From Cystobacter fuscus DSM 2262 (GTDB taxonomy: Bacteria; Myxococcota; Myxococcia; Myxococcales; Myxococcaceae), in assembly GCF_000335475.2 (NCBI RefSeq), contig NZ_ANAH02000001.1, positions 372,001 to 436,000 on the forward strand: a DNA stretch of 64,000 nucleotides. Reading direction: 5' to 3'. The notes under the pieces were generated by a model. The model was not told where the DNA came from, did not search any database, and worked only from the letters and a program-made list of their open reading frames with translations. The position numbers were made by a program, and so were the translations under genes. Position 1 is the stretch's first letter. Each line of letters starts with the position of its first letter. Below, piece by piece: positions 55,413 through 64,000 of the stretch.

Positions 55413-56341
55413 ACACCCAGTTCATGACAAGCGGAGTGGCCCCGGCGACTCCCCAGGCAGACAGCACGGTGAAAGGACTCGACGGATTCACGCATCGCTA
55501 CGCCGAGGTGAACGGCACCCGCATCCACTATGTGGTGGGCGGAAAGGGCCCGGCCATCGTGCTCGTGCATGGATACCCATACACCTGGGCCTCGTGGCGC
55601 AAGCTGATGCCCCTGCTCGCCGATGCCGGCTTCACCGTGATCGCCCCCGACCTTCGCGGCCTCGGCGATTCCGCCAAGACCGAGACGGGTTATTCGAAGG
55701 TCAACGTCGCCGAGGACATCCGGCAGATCGTCAAGTCGCTCGGCTTCGACACCATCCACCTGGTCGGCACCGACATCGGCACGATGGTCGCCTATGCCTA
55801 CGCGTCCCGCCATCCCGACGAGGTCCGCCGGCTGATATTGGCCGAGTCCCTGATCCCCGGCTTCGGACTCGATGAGCTGATGAACCCGGCAACGGGCGGC
55901 TATTGGCACTTCGGCTTCCACGCCCAGGTCGATGTCGCCGAGCTGCTGACGGCCGGGAAGGAAGTGGCCTACCTGCAGCCCACGATGAAATGGGCGTCCA
56001 CGTCGAAGGACGCGGAGGAGGTGGCGCTGAAGCTCTTCCTTCCGTACTACCTCGCGCCGGGTGGCATGCGCGCCGGCTTCAAGCATTACGAGACGATGGT
56101 CGAGGACGGCAGGGAGAACCGCGCGGCCTTCCGCTCCAAGCTGAAGATGCCCGTGTTGGTCCTGAACGGCGACAAGGGCATCCCTCAGGCCCAGACGCTC
56201 GGATGCGTGCTCCAGGTCGCGGAGAACGTCGAGGCGGAACTCGTCCCCCAGAGTGGCCATACCTTCGCCGAGGACAATCCGGCCTGGGTCGGCGAGAGAC
56301 TCGCTCGCTTCTTCGCCCCTCTCTCGCCAGCCCATGGATGA
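55409..56341 (+). CDS. Alpha/beta hydrolase, epoxide hydrolase/dehalogenase-like
   Basis: 310 aa, coupled to the ene-reductase. Oxyanion motif HGYPYTW near 52; nucleophile elbow GTDIGT near 122 with Asp rather than Ser, as in epoxide hydrolases and haloalkane dehalogenases; catalytic His in QSGHTFAEDNP near the end. Substrate unknown. Together with the OYE and LysR it forms a small detoxification or catabolic unit of lower GC than its neighbours. Confidence 0.88.
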   Translation: MNTQFMTSGVAPATPQADSTVKGLDGFTHRYAEVNGTRIHYVVGGKGPAIVLVHGYPYTWASWRKLMPLLADAGFTVIAPDLRGLGDSAKTETGYSKVNVAEDIRQIVKSLGFDTIHLVGTDIGTMVAYAYASRHPDEVRRLILAESLIPGFGLDELMNPATGGYWHFGFHAQVDVAELLTAGKEVAYLQPTMKWASTSKDAEEVALKLFLPYYLAPGGMRAGFKHYETMVEDGRENRAAFRSKLKMPVLVLNGDKGIPQAQTLGCVLQVAENVEAELVPQSGHTFAEDNPAWVGERLARFFAPLSPAHG

Positions 56342-56371
56342 GCGAGTCCTCCAACCAACGCCGACACGCGG

Positions 56372-57673
56372 CTACTCTAGGTGGCACCTCGAGCCGGTAC
56401 AGCTCATGTCGTTGAAGTCGTAGACCTCGGAGTGACCTGGATTGCCACGCGGGCGCTTCGTGCCTTTCGGTACGAAGAACACCGCCGAGTTCGATCCATA
56501 GAGGCCCGCAGGAAACGTCATGGGCCGCAGGACGACGTATGCATTGCGCATCATGCGCGACGACCTGAACCTGGCGGCCCGCCCATCGCCCGAGACGGAT
56601 GTCGCTCCGCGCCCAGGCGCCACGCGCGCCATCTGCGCGTCCCACGCATTGAGGTCGCCAATGTTCGCGCGCCGCAGCAGCCCCTTGCGCACGGCGTCAT
56701 CAAGACCCATTTCGCCCGCCAACGGAGCCGTCTTGTCGACGTACGACTCCACTGGCACGTCACTCCCCCCCACCCAATTGGAGGGCGTGCCCTTCGCATC
56801 GCCCAGGATGACCTCACCGTTGTGTGCCGGGTAGACCATGTCGACATCACGCCCGAAGAACCGCCGGGCCATGGGGTTCAGCGTCTCGAGGTAATCCGCA
56901 TCCACGTAGAAGAAACCGCACGCACTCCTGTTCTCGGCCGTAAGAATGGTGACTGGCGTAGTGGCATCCAGGCCCGCGACGATCTGTCGATAGGAGCTGC
57001 TGACCAGCACGGCCAGGAGGGTCGTCTGCTGAGAGCGCCTGATCGACCAGACGGTGGGATCCCTTGCACTCAGCATCAGCACGACGGGCTTGCCGGGGTT
57101 GTCGACACTTACCGTCATGGTCGTGGCGACGTGCCCACTCTGATCGATCTGCACCGCGCTCCTCTTCCCCGCACCACCGGCGGCTAGAACGGCGAAGTCG
57201 GTGGGCAAGGACAAGCCCCTGAAGCCGCACGCCGGCGCGACGGGTGGCGTCTTGATGGGCAGCCCTGGCGGGAGTTGCTCCCCGTGTCTGCTCGGTCCGC
57301 TCGACGAACCCTCGAGAATCATCCACTGTTTGAACGAGATCGACACCCTGCCATCCATGTCATCCATGGCGACGCTCGCCCCCTCTTCCGGAGCCTCGAC
57401 GAGCAACGAGTTGTTCGAATTCCAGACCATGCGCGGTGGCGAGCCGGGGGGCAATCTCAGTTGGTTCGAGGCCCTGGTCTCGCAATCGGCCGGTTCACCC
57501 GAGCGAACCACCTTGAGCAAAGTGAATCGCTCGCTCGCACCCTTCTGGCAATCCAGCGTGATGGCTCGGTAGGTCCCGTCGGGCGAAGGGATGAGCTGCA
57601 ACACCGCTCCCCTCGACTCACCACCCAACAACGCCATCGCGCCCAGCACGCACAGCATCAGAAGCCGCTTCAT
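56372..57673 (-). CDS. Exported hypothetical protein, 433 aa
   Basis: ATG 57673 (AGGG six nt upstream) gives a signal peptide MKRLLMLCVLGAMALLGGESRG. The mature part shows no recognised domain: beta-rich with motifs such as CGFFYVDADYLETLNPMARRFFG and a Cys pair at the end (DMSCTGSRCHLE). Possibly periplasmic or surface. It is moderately conserved in appearance, and flanks the pab operon (30-nt gap beyond its promoter region). Confidence 0.7.
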   Translation of the reverse strand: MKRLLMLCVLGAMALLGGESRGAVLQLIPSPDGTYRAITLDCQKGASERFTLLKVVRSGEPADCETRASNQLRLPPGSPPRMVWNSNNSLLVEAPEEGASVAMDDMDGRVSISFKQWMILEGSSSGPSRHGEQLPPGLPIKTPPVAPACGFRGLSLPTDFAVLAAGGAGKRSAVQIDQSGHVATTMTVSVDNPGKPVVLMLSARDPTVWSIRRSQQTTLLAVLVSSSYRQIVAGLDATTPVTILTAENRSACGFFYVDADYLETLNPMARRFFGRDVDMVYPAHNGEVILGDAKGTPSNWVGGSDVPVESYVDKTAPLAGEMGLDDAVRKGLLRRANIGDLNAWDAQMARVAPGRGATSVSGDGRAARFRSSRMMRNAYVVLRPMTFPAGLYGSNSAVFFVPKGTKRPRGNPGHSEVYDFNDMSCTGSRCHLE

Positions 57674-57769
57674 GACCATCCCTGTCATCGACGCACAAAG
57701 AGTGTGACCATCGTCCTCCGAGGTTTTACCCAGCGTCAACCATCCTCGGGAGAGCAGCGGTGCGGGCCT

Positions 57770-58579
57770 TCACTCCTCATGCCGTGCGTACTCCCACACC
57801 ACGGCCCGAGCGCGCTCGGTCAACGCATGACTCCCGGGCAACTCCCGCCCGAGCAGCCGCGGGACGGCGAGCGCGAGGCTCACTGAGTTGGTGAGGACAC
57901 AGCCTCGGGCGGCCTCCAGATGCTCCCGTCCCACCGGGCGCTCCACGACCGGCATGTCCCCGAGCCGTCCTTCCTCCAGCAGCACGGAGCGGATGATGCC
58001 GGGAAGGCAGGGAGCCTCCAGGGGCGGAGTCACCACCGCATCATCCAGGAGGAAGAACAGATTCCCGTTCGGCGCCTCGCAGAGCTCCCCGGCCTCGTTG
58101 GCGAAAACCACACCCCGGCCGAGGTGCGCGTACTGCCGCAGGTACGAGACGCTCTTGTGTCTCAAGGAGGGATCGCCCCTGCGGTAGCCGTGCGCCTCCC
58201 ACTCGTCGAGGACGGTGTGCTCGTGCGAAGCCGGCAGGGCCCGGAAGGACAGCAGCAGCCGCCCATCTCCCGCCACCAGCTTGCCCACGCCCGTGAAGCC
58301 CAGGCCCAGGCTGGCATCCGCCGCCAGGCACCGACGCAAGGACTCGCGGACGGCGCTGACGGTGAGCACGTCCTCGGGTGGTGCGCGCACGCAGCCCGTA
58401 TGGGCTCCGAGGCTCGAGCGGAGCCGCGCGAGATGCCGCCCGAGGAACATGGGCGTGCCCCTGGTGATGAGGAACGTCTCGAAGAAGCCCGCGCCGAAGA
58501 AGAACGACTGGAGGAAGTCCTGGAGCCGCAACTCCTCGAGCCGCCGCACCTCTCCGTTCACCGCGACCGTGTCCATCAT
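57770..58579 (-). CDS. pabC: Aminodeoxychorismate lyase (class IV aminotransferase fold)
   Basis: 269 aa, ATG overlapping the amidotransferase stop. Class IV PLP features: [13 protein letters not shown] near 27, catalytic lysine in [11 protein letters not shown] near 150, [17 protein letters not shown] near 170, and [11 protein letters not shown]. In line with pabA/pabB-type genes, it would release pyruvate from aminodeoxychorismate to give p-aminobenzoate. D-amino-acid or branched-chain aminotransferase is the alternative. Confidence 0.82.
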   Translation of the reverse strand: MMDTVAVNGEVRRLEELRLQDFLQSFFFGAGFFETFLITRGTPMFLGRHLARLRSSLGAHTGCVRAPPEDVLTVSAVRESLRRCLAADASLGLGFTGVGKLVAGDGRLLLSFRALPASHEHTVLDEWEAHGYRRGDPSLRHKSVSYLRQYAHLGRGVVFANEAGELCEAPNGNLFFLLDDAVVTPPLEAPCLPGIIRSVLLEEGRLGDMPVVERPVGREHLEAARGCVLTNSVSLALAVPRLLGRELPGSHALTERARAVVWEYARHEE

Positions 58580-59148
58580 CCGCTTCGCGCCTCCAGGAAG
58601 TTCGCGAGCAACGTGTTGCCGTGCGGTGTGAGGAAGGACTCGGGATGGAACTGGATGCCCTCCACCCACGGGTACTCGCGGTGGCGCAGCCCCATCACCA
58701 GGTCGCCGCACCAGGCCGTGACCTCCAGGCAGTCCGGAAGGCTCGCCCGCTCCACCACCAGCGAGTGATAGCGCGCGGCGACGAACGGGTTGGGCAGGCC
58801 CCGGAAGACGCCCCGGCCATCGTGGTGGATGTCGGCCGTCTTCCCGTGCACGGGCACCGGAGCCCGTACCACGCGCCCGCCGAACACCTGGCCGATGGAC
58901 TGGTGCCCCAGACACACCCCGAGCACCGGCACCCGGCTCGCGAAGGCGCGGATGACCTCCAGGGAGATGCCGGCCTCGTTCGGCGTGCACGGACCCGGCG
59001 AGATGACGATGCGCCCGGGCCGCAGGGCCTCCACCCCGGAGAGGGTGAGGGCGTCGTTGCGCACCACCTTCAGCTCCGCCCCGAGCCCACCCAGCACCTG
59101 CACGAGGTTGAAGGTGAAGGAGTCGAAGTTGTCGATGAGCAGCATCAT
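58576..59148 (-). CDS. pabA: Glutamine amidotransferase, PabA/TrpG
   Basis: 190 aa, coupled at both ends by 4-nt overlaps. Class I GATase triad: Cys in [12 protein letters not shown] near 80, His and Glu in GIQFHPES near 170; N-terminal [15 protein letters not shown] and [11 protein letters not shown]. It delivers ammonia to the chorismate-using subunit encoded upstream. In many bacteria one such protein serves both folate and tryptophan synthesis. Confidence 0.93.
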   Translation of the reverse strand: MMLLIDNFDSFTFNLVQVLGGLGAELKVVRNDALTLSGVEALRPGRIVISPGPCTPNEAGISLEVIRAFASRVPVLGVCLGHQSIGQVFGGRVVRAPVPVHGKTADIHHDGRGVFRGLPNPFVAARYHSLVVERASLPDCLEVTAWCGDLVMGLRHREYPWVEGIQFHPESFLTPHGNTLLANFLEARSG

Positions 59149-60620
59149 GCCGTGCCCTCCACCGGGCACGCGGACAGCGCCAGCAGCAGCGAGCGCGCCT
59201 TGTGCAGCGTCTCCTGGTACTCGCGCCTCGGCTCCGAGTCGTGGACGATGCCCGCCCCCACCTGCACCCAGGCCCGGCCGCCTTTGAGCACCATGGTGCG
59301 GATGACGATGTTCAGGTCCAGTTCGCCCGTGAAGCTCACGTACCCGAGCGAGCCCGTGTAGAGGCCCCGCGCGTGGGGCTCCAGCTCGGTGATGAGCTGC
59401 ATGGTGCGGATCTTCGGCACGCCGGTGATGGTGCCGCCCGGGAACACCGCCGCCACCACGTCGAGCGGCGCCACTCCCGGCGCCAGCCGGCCCACCACCT
59501 CGGACTCGATGTGGAGCACGTGGGCGTACTCGATGATCTCCATCAGCTTCGTCACCTGGACGCTCCCGTAGGCGCAGACGCGCCCCAGGTCGTTGCGCTC
59601 CAGGTCCACCAGCATCGCGTGCTCGGCCCGCTCCTTCTCGCTGGTGCGCAACTCGTGCGCGAACCGGGCGTTCTCCTCCGGAGTGCCCTTGCGGCGCGTG
59701 CCCGCGATCGGGCGGGTGATGGCCCGGCCGTCCTCCACCCGCACCAGACGCTCGGGCGAGGCACTCACCACCTCGAAGCCGTCCACCTCCAGGTAGCTGG
59801 CGAAGTGCACCGGGCTGATCGACGAGAGGGCCTCGTACAGCTCCAGCGCGGGGAGGCGCGGCTCCACCTCCAGCCGCTGCGAGAGATTGACCTGATAGGT
59901 GTCTCCCGCGCGGATGTACTCCTGCACGCGCTCCACCGCGCGCTGGTAGCCCTCCTGCGTGAAGTTGGAGCGCCAGGACACGTCCGGCGTCTGGCCGTCC
60001 GCGAGGCGCCAGGCCGGTTCCCGGAGCCCGGTCGAGGCGACCGTGCGCACGACGCGCTCCAGCGCCTCCACCCGTTGAAGGCAATCCTCGTAGTCACGGC
60101 CCGTGGCCACCACGAGCGCCCGGTCCTCCAGGTGGTCCACCGCCACGAAGGTGTCCACGAAGTCCAGCGCGATGTCCGGCAGACCCAGATCGTCGTTCCG
60201 GTGGCGTGGCAGGGACTCGAAGTAGTGCGAGGCCTCGTAGGCGAAGAAGCCCACCGCCCCGCCGCAGAAGAGCGGCATTCCCGGCAGCCGCACGCCCCGC
60301 CAGCGTCCGAGCAGCCCACGCAAGGTGGCCAGGGGCTCGCCCGGCTGGGGCTCGCCGTTCACCTCGCACCGCGCGCCCCGGGCTCGGAACGTGAGGAAGG
60401 GTCTGGCTCCCACGAAGGAGTAGCGGCCCTCGTTGGAGACACGGGTGCTCTCGAGCAGGAAGCGCTGTCCCGAGGGGAGGGCTCGCAGCAGGTCCACGGG
60501 CCGCGAGCCGTGCAGTTCCACCGAGCGGACGAGGGGTACCTGGTCGTAGCCTTCCGCCACGAGTGCCTCGAAGCGCTCGCGATCCAGCGGAGAGCGAGGC
60601 GGAATGGGGACGACTGACAT
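59145..60620 (-). CDS. pabB: Chorismate-binding synthase: aminodeoxychorismate/anthranilate synthase component I
   Basis: 491 aa from ATG 60620 (no ribosome site; a start 23 codons earlier is possible). N-terminal domain ([17 protein letters not shown]) and chorismate domain with [52 protein letters not shown]. The key position reads PIAGT, as in TrpE, not PIKGT as in classical PabB. Genetic context (pabA-pabC) favours folate, the motif favours anthranilate; both are kept open. Confidence 0.85.
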   Translation of the reverse strand: MSVVPIPPRSPLDRERFEALVAEGYDQVPLVRSVELHGSRPVDLLRALPSGQRFLLESTRVSNEGRYSFVGARPFLTFRARGARCEVNGEPQPGEPLATLRGLLGRWRGVRLPGMPLFCGGAVGFFAYEASHYFESLPRHRNDDLGLPDIALDFVDTFVAVDHLEDRALVVATGRDYEDCLQRVEALERVVRTVASTGLREPAWRLADGQTPDVSWRSNFTQEGYQRAVERVQEYIRAGDTYQVNLSQRLEVEPRLPALELYEALSSISPVHFASYLEVDGFEVVSASPERLVRVEDGRAITRPIAGTRRKGTPEENARFAHELRTSEKERAEHAMLVDLERNDLGRVCAYGSVQVTKLMEIIEYAHVLHIESEVVGRLAPGVAPLDVVAAVFPGGTITGVPKIRTMQLITELEPHARGLYTGSLGYVSFTGELDLNIVIRTMVLKGGRAWVQVGAGIVHDSEPRREYQETLHKARSLLLALSACPVEGTA

Positions 60621-60674
60621 GGGCGGGCTTGTAACAGAGGCCTCGCGTCCATGCGTCCGGGGTTCGACCCGGGA

Positions 60675-60707
60675 TGGGCTTGCCTTCACGTCTCCGGGGC
60701 AAGCCCA
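60675..60707 (-). promoter_or_regulatory. Leader hairpin upstream of the chorismate-synthase operon
   Basis: TGGGCTTGCC (60675-60684) pairs with GGCAAGCCCA (60698-60707), 10 bp around a 13-nt loop; a second small stem (CCGGG/CCCGG with GTTCGA between, 60656-60671) lies closer to the start codon. Either leader attenuation elements or the terminator of the LysE-type gene upstream. The rest of the 204-bp gap shows nothing recognised. Confidence 0.35.
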
Positions 60708-60824
60708 CGGGGGGATACGCGTAGGTCCACAGGTCGAGGTGGCCGGACGTCTTGAGGGGACCGTCGACCAGGACGACAGAGGGGCCTCTGCCTGTGTCGA
60801 TGTGCCACGCTGTAGTGCTGGCGC

Positions 60825-61472
60825 TCAGCGCTGGGTGCGCTGGAACGAGGCCAGCAGCACGCCGGCGAGGATGAACAGCGTGCCGAAGGTCTTGTTCAGC
60901 ACCGACAGGTGCCGTGGCGAGCGCAGCAGCCGCAGCGCGCGCGACGCCAGCAGCGTGTAGCCGCCCATCACGACGAGGTCGGTGAACCCGATCGTCGCGC
61001 CGATCGCGAGGTACTGCGGGCCCAGCGGTTCCGACAGCGCGACGAACTGGGGCACGACGGCGAGGATGAAGACCGTGCCCTTGGGGTTCAGCGCATTGAC
61101 GATCCAGCCCTTCAGCACGAGCTGGCGGCGCGGCACCACGCCCCGCCCACCGGCAGGGCCGGCATCGGCGTCCGCGACCAGCGGCAGCGCCGACGCGCGC
61201 CACTGGCGCACTCCCAGCCAGACGAGGTACGCCACACCGGCCCACTTCACCACCGAGAACGCGAGTGTCGAGGCGGCGATCAGCGCGCCCATCCCCATCG
61301 CGACGACGAGCACCTGCGTGACGATGCCGAGCACCAGACCGAAGGTCACGAAGTAGCCGCGGCGAAAGCCGTGGTCGAGACCCGCGCTCATCGCGGCGAC
61401 CGCGCCCGCGCCGGGCGACAGGCTGATCGCCCAGGAGGCGGCGAAGAAGGTGAGCCAGACGGACAGGGCCAT
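60825..61472 (-). CDS. LysE/RhtB-family amino-acid exporter
   Basis: 215 aa with five to six membrane segments. The start FFAASWAISLSPGAGAVAAM and the NALNPKGTVFILAVVPQF segment near 125 are LysE/RhtB signatures. It exports amino acids or similar small amines across the inner membrane; the substrate is unassigned. Single gene. Confidence 0.92.
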   Translation of the reverse strand: MALSVWLTFFAASWAISLSPGAGAVAAMSAGLDHGFRRGYFVTFGLVLGIVTQVLVVAMGMGALIAASTLAFSVVKWAGVAYLVWLGVRQWRASALPLVADADAGPAGGRGVVPRRQLVLKGWIVNALNPKGTVFILAVVPQFVALSEPLGPQYLAIGATIGFTDLVVMGGYTLLASRALRLLRSPRHLSVLNKTFGTLFILAGVLLASFQRTQR

Positions 61473-61561
61473 GCCAGCTTTGTAGCACGGCCCTGTCCGT
61501 CCCCGTTCAAGCTGGGAACACGCCCGAGGTGGAGCAGGGTAGCCATCTCGGGGGTGAGCCG

Positions 61562-62182
61562 TCAGTGATCCCAGTGCTGTCGGCCCACCAGCTGCAGCCC
61601 GTCAAGGCCCTCTCCCAGGTGCACGATGACCTGGGACGTGCTCCAGCTCCAGACGCCCTCCATGTTCCAGGGAGGCTCGCTGTCACCGAACGTCGGCAGA
61701 AGCCGCCGGCGCTGCTCCACGCTCAGGCTGGCGACGAGCGCGAAGTTCTGGCGCAGCGTGAAGAACAACTCCAGGAGGTCACGCGAGCGGGCCACGAGGG
61801 CTCGCACCTCGTCCTCCGTCGAGACCCGCGCCGAGAGCGCATCGCGGCGCTCCTCCTGGACAGCCGCCACCGGCGCTTGCTCCACTCGGGTCGTGGCGAC
61901 GCACTCTCCCCGGAGACCCAGCACCAGCGCTCCGTCAGCCAGGCGCAGCGTCTGCGAGCCCGCGTCCCAGAGCCCCCACCGGACCACGGGGTCGACATCG
62001 CTGGCCTGCGCCGCCCGGTTGCCGCCGACCACCAGCGTCTCCACGAAGCCATCGATCTCGACGACGGCCGGGCACACGTAGCGACGGACGGCACGCCCGG
62101 ACGCCAGCGCCTGGGCGGCGGCCTCGCGCAGCCCCGTGGAGTCGATGAGGTGCAGGTTCCCCGGGTGGATGGTCTGGGCCAT
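61562..62182 (-). CDS. Hypothetical protein, 206 aa
   Basis: Started at ATG 62182 (MAQTIHPGNLHLIDSTGL), since an earlier in-frame ATG at 62272 would lie in the tRNA-like fragment. Soluble, with a beta-rich N-terminal half and a helical Arg/Leu-rich stretch (RDLLELFFTLRQNFALVASL). The last part is Trp-rich (GVWSWSTSQVIVHLGEGLD). No family recognised. Confidence 0.6.
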   Translation of the reverse strand: MAQTIHPGNLHLIDSTGLREAAAQALASGRAVRRYVCPAVVEIDGFVETLVVGGNRAAQASDVDPVVRWGLWDAGSQTLRLADGALVLGLRGECVATTRVEQAPVAAVQEERRDALSARVSTEDEVRALVARSRDLLELFFTLRQNFALVASLSVEQRRRLLPTFGDSEPPWNMEGVWSWSTSQVIVHLGEGLDGLQLVGRQHWDH

Positions 62183-62243
62183 GCGGTGCTCGGCGGACGG
62201 GCGGGAGTGCCAGCGGGAATGATGCCATGCTATCGCCCTGCCC

Positions 62244-62271
62244 ACGGGTTCAAGTCCCGTACTCCTCGCCA
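62244..62271 (+). other. tRNA 3'-end fragment (T-arm, acceptor strand, CCA): candidate integration scar
   Basis: ACGGG-TTCAAGT-CCCGT forms a canonical T-arm, followed by ACTCCTC, G and CCA, as at a tRNA 3' end. No D-arm or anticodon arm precedes it in the following 60 nt, though CGGGAGT at 62202-62208 could partly pair with the acceptor strand. Such 3' ends are typical attachment sites for phages and islands; no matching second copy is seen in the window. The gap 62183-62321 holds nothing else recognisable. Confidence 0.5.
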
Positions 62272-62321
62272 CAAGCGAGGATGTGGCACGCGAAGCCTGA
62301 CCCGGAGCCGCCGAGAGAGCG

Positions 62322-62588
62322 TCAGGTGGCGGGAGGACCGCCCTCCTGGCTCTCCCCGCCCTCGGCGTTGCCTCCCGGAGTGGGCGTAGCCGCCAGGGCG
62401 AGGCCGACGTCCACCGCGATCTCCGGCTCGTCCTTCACCAAGTGGAACAACTCGTGACGGAACGCCTCGGGGGTGAGCTGGCAGGTCTCCGCGAAGTGCG
62501 CCAGCTCAGCTCGCATGCTATGCGGGCCTCGTGCATGCGCTTCGTGCGCATCCCCCTTGAGAAACCAGTTTGGTAGGACGCGCTTCAT
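62322..62588 (-). CDS. Possible small protein, 88 aa
   Basis: ATG 62588 (MKRVLPNWFLKGDAHEAH) to the stop at 62322. Includes SMRAELAHFAETCQLTPEAFRHELFHLVKDEPEIAVDVGLAL, with a regular helical look, and a low-complexity Gly/Pro tail. No ribosome site, and its ATG overlaps the opposite-strand start at 62587 on the other strand. Real or a remnant of a mobile-element protein; uncertain. Confidence 0.35.
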   Translation of the reverse strand: MKRVLPNWFLKGDAHEAHARGPHSMRAELAHFAETCQLTPEAFRHELFHLVKDEPEIAVDVGLALAATPTPGGNAEGGESQEGGPPAT

Positions 62589-63390
62589 GGCATCAGGACA
62601 GACCTCTGCGCTGCAACTGCCATCGTTCCTACATGGCACCTTCCGCTCGGTGCAGCAGAAGACGAGACGGGACGGCTCGCGGTGTCGCGAGCAGTATCGA
62701 GAGGAGGGCACCTTTCCCGTTCCGCGGCAGATGCTGGAGGTCTCCCCGGGAGAGGTGGTGGTGGCGCACGAGGTGGTGGACTTCCAGCGAGAACGCCCAG
62801 CCTGGCGGTTGTACATGGTGTCGAGTGTCCTGGACAGTCTGCTCGATGCAGTGGACTCGCGGAACACGTTGTCCACGAGGGATGCCTATGAAGCTACCTG
62901 CCTGGAGACGGCCTGGGGAGCGCTCTACTTCACCCTCGCGCAGCTGGGTCCGGTGAGCGCGGAGCGGACGGCGCGGCGCCTCCAGGCGGTGCTGCGCTTC
63001 TGGGAGCCGCTCCAGTGCGCGCGTTATCTCTTCAAGAAGCTGGGGGCGGCGCACTCGCTGGAGGAACTGATGGTTGCATCCTGCGACTGGGCCATGGATG
63101 CGTGGTGCCCATTGGGGGAAACCTCGGTGCGCGAGCGCCTGGAGGTGGTGGCGCAACGCATGGAGAACGCAACGCGGGAGGACTGCATCAACGCCATCTT
63201 CCGGGAGATGCCGCGAGCGCTCGCACATGTCGGCGAGTTGAAGCACGGGAAGGTGGTGGCCGACCCTGACTTCCAGCGCGAGCGCCTCACCTCACTCGAC
63301 CCGAGATCCTTCGAGCGGGTATCGGGTGCATGTACAGCGGACCTGATCTGGCTGTTGACTCGCTGGGACCGTGAGCTGGAGAAGCAGTAG
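62587..63390 (+). CDS. Hypothetical protein, 267 aa
   Basis: ATG 62587 with a weak TAGGA upstream. Soluble and mostly helical, with Trp/Leu-rich segments (ETAWGALYFTLAQLGPVSAERTARRL, LQAVLRFWEPLQCARYLFKKLGAAHS). No conserved family recognised. It lies beside the tRNA fragment and before the effector-like pseudogene, in accessory DNA of lower GC. Confidence 0.6.
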   Translation: MASGQTSALQLPSFLHGTFRSVQQKTRRDGSRCREQYREEGTFPVPRQMLEVSPGEVVVAHEVVDFQRERPAWRLYMVSSVLDSLLDAVDSRNTLSTRDAYEATCLETAWGALYFTLAQLGPVSAERTARRLQAVLRFWEPLQCARYLFKKLGAAHSLEELMVASCDWAMDAWCPLGETSVRERLEVVAQRMENATREDCINAIFREMPRALAHVGELKHGKVVADPDFQRERLTSLDPRSFERVSGACTADLIWLLTRWDRELEKQ

Positions 63391-63453
63391 GAAGCACTCT
63401 CGGTCGAACATCGCGTCCAGCAACTGCTTACATGAGCGGAACGAGAGGTACAC

Positions 63454-64000
63454 GTGAGTGCCGCCGCCGGTTGTCCAACCATGTCCCTGGCCGCGAGGTA
63501 CATGGCCCTGTACCTCGTCGCGCTACTCGCCGGCTGTACTACAACGTCCTCTGCGTGGTCCCAGGAGAGGCTGATGTTCGAGGCGCCGCGAGTTGCCGCT
63601 CCGCGTCAGGAAGTACTCTGCTTCCGAACGAGGACTTGATAAGCCCGGACATCACCGACGTCTCTCTCTTGGTGCTCTTCGAAATCAAACCATGGAATGA
63701 GCGAGCCCTCCAGGAAGGCCGTGAGGAGGCGCGGAGATACATCACCGCACTGAACCGGACCATTTTGGACGGTGCCTACTTCAAAGGTGGCACGAACTTC
63801 CACGGCGAACTCCTGATTCGCTTCGCAAGAGGGCAGTACATCTGGCGGCTGGAGTGGAAGACTTCAGAACCAGGAGTAGTGCAGTACCAGTGGACACGCA
63901 GCCAGAAGCCTTTTGATTCGGAAGCAGCGGCATACAAGGCCGCTCAGTGGGTGGACATCGAGGCGGAAGAATTGCGCCAGTATGGTGGGTGGGTGGAAAA
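63454..64000 (+). pseudogene. Frameshifted lipoprotein with PD-(D/E)XK-like C-terminus (runs off window)
   Basis: GTG 63454 (GAGAGG upstream) begins a lipoprotein with lipobox LLAGC that stops at 63637-63639. In the -1 frame the sequence continues without stops to the window end, reading LLPNEDLISPDITDVSLLVLFEIKPWNE, then YITALNR and IWRLEWKTSEPGVVQYQWTRSQ. The LFEIKPW pattern resembles nuclease-fold toxins of myxobacteria. The frames join around 63616-63625, so a single-base loss (or programmed -1 shift, or sequencing error) explains the break. The immunity partner, if any, lies beyond the window. Confidence 0.6.

Noticed and set aside
62201-62271. A complete tRNA gene ending at the CCA
   Set aside because: Only 71 nt, and no D-arm or anticodon stem-loop can be drawn; only the T-arm and 3' acceptor end are convincing.

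Overview
The window is high-GC DNA (about 70 % by eye), densely coded and rich in two-component systems, lipoproteins and secondary-lipid enzymes. Gene content fits a myxobacterium, most likely of the Cystobacterineae (Archangium/Cystobacter-like). The arguments are a PUFA-synthase-like iterative PKS with its own phosphopantetheinyl transferase, a 14-repeat RCC1 lipoprotein, a DUF3396 immunity protein, stacked PAS/GAF histidine kinases with an NtrC-type regulator, and a histone-H1-like tail on RsfS. The species call is inference.

Layout. 1-7.5 kb: end of a secondary-lipid/PUFA-type synthase operon (ACP-bearing C-terminus, degenerate dehydratase-like protein, KS(inactive)-KS-KR-DH megaprotein, PPTase). 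7.5-14.8 kb: a membrane chemoreceptor, a divergent SDR/FAD-oxidoreductase pair around a palindrome, an OPT-family peptide transporter and a small unknown gene. 14.8-19.4 kb: biotin operon bioB-bioF-bioD with a small unknown gene and a class I aminotransferase, under a clear BirA-type operator. 19.4-24.6 kb: a GlsB/YeaQ membrane protein, radA, a small helical protein, a degraded DUF2000 remnant and the RCC1 lipoprotein. 24.6-31.1 kb: a czcCBA heavy-metal efflux operon divergent from a small lipoprotein, with a cluster of repeated TTCAAG-type motifs between them. 31.2-34.7 kb: an accessory island of visibly lower GC with a Cys-rich membrane protein, a lipoprotein with a PD-(D/E)XK-like C-terminus overlapping a DUF3396 immunity gene, and remnants of two other genes (DUF1993-like and Imm11-like).

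34.7-44.7 kb: signalling block with a HAMP histidine kinase, a translationally coupled kinase/receiver/hybrid-kinase trio, a Nudix hydrolase, an NtrC-family regulator and a sigma-54-like promoter before a coiled-coil secreted protein. 44.7-46.7 kb: a TetR regulator behind three tandem 15-bp operators, followed by a TetX-like FAD monooxygenase. 46.7-53.3 kb: envelope proteins, TPR protein, proA, rsfS, rlmH (apparently CTG-started), an RtcB ligase, a GST and a GNAT enzyme. 53.3-56.3 kb: LysR regulator divergent from an Old Yellow Enzyme plus alpha/beta hydrolase, with two palindromes between. 57.8-60.6 kb: a pab/trp-type operon (synthase I, amidotransferase, aminodeoxychorismate lyase), all coupled by 4-nt overlaps. 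60.8-64 kb: a LysE exporter, unknown genes, a tRNA 3'-end fragment (candidate integration scar) and a frameshifted second PD-(D/E)XK-like lipoprotein running off the window end.

The most novel-looking material is the lipoprotein-nuclease/DUF3396 island with its decayed neighbours and the related broken gene at the right edge. Next come the PUFA-like synthase with a Thr-for-Ser carrier domain and the triple-operator TetR/TetX-like cassette.
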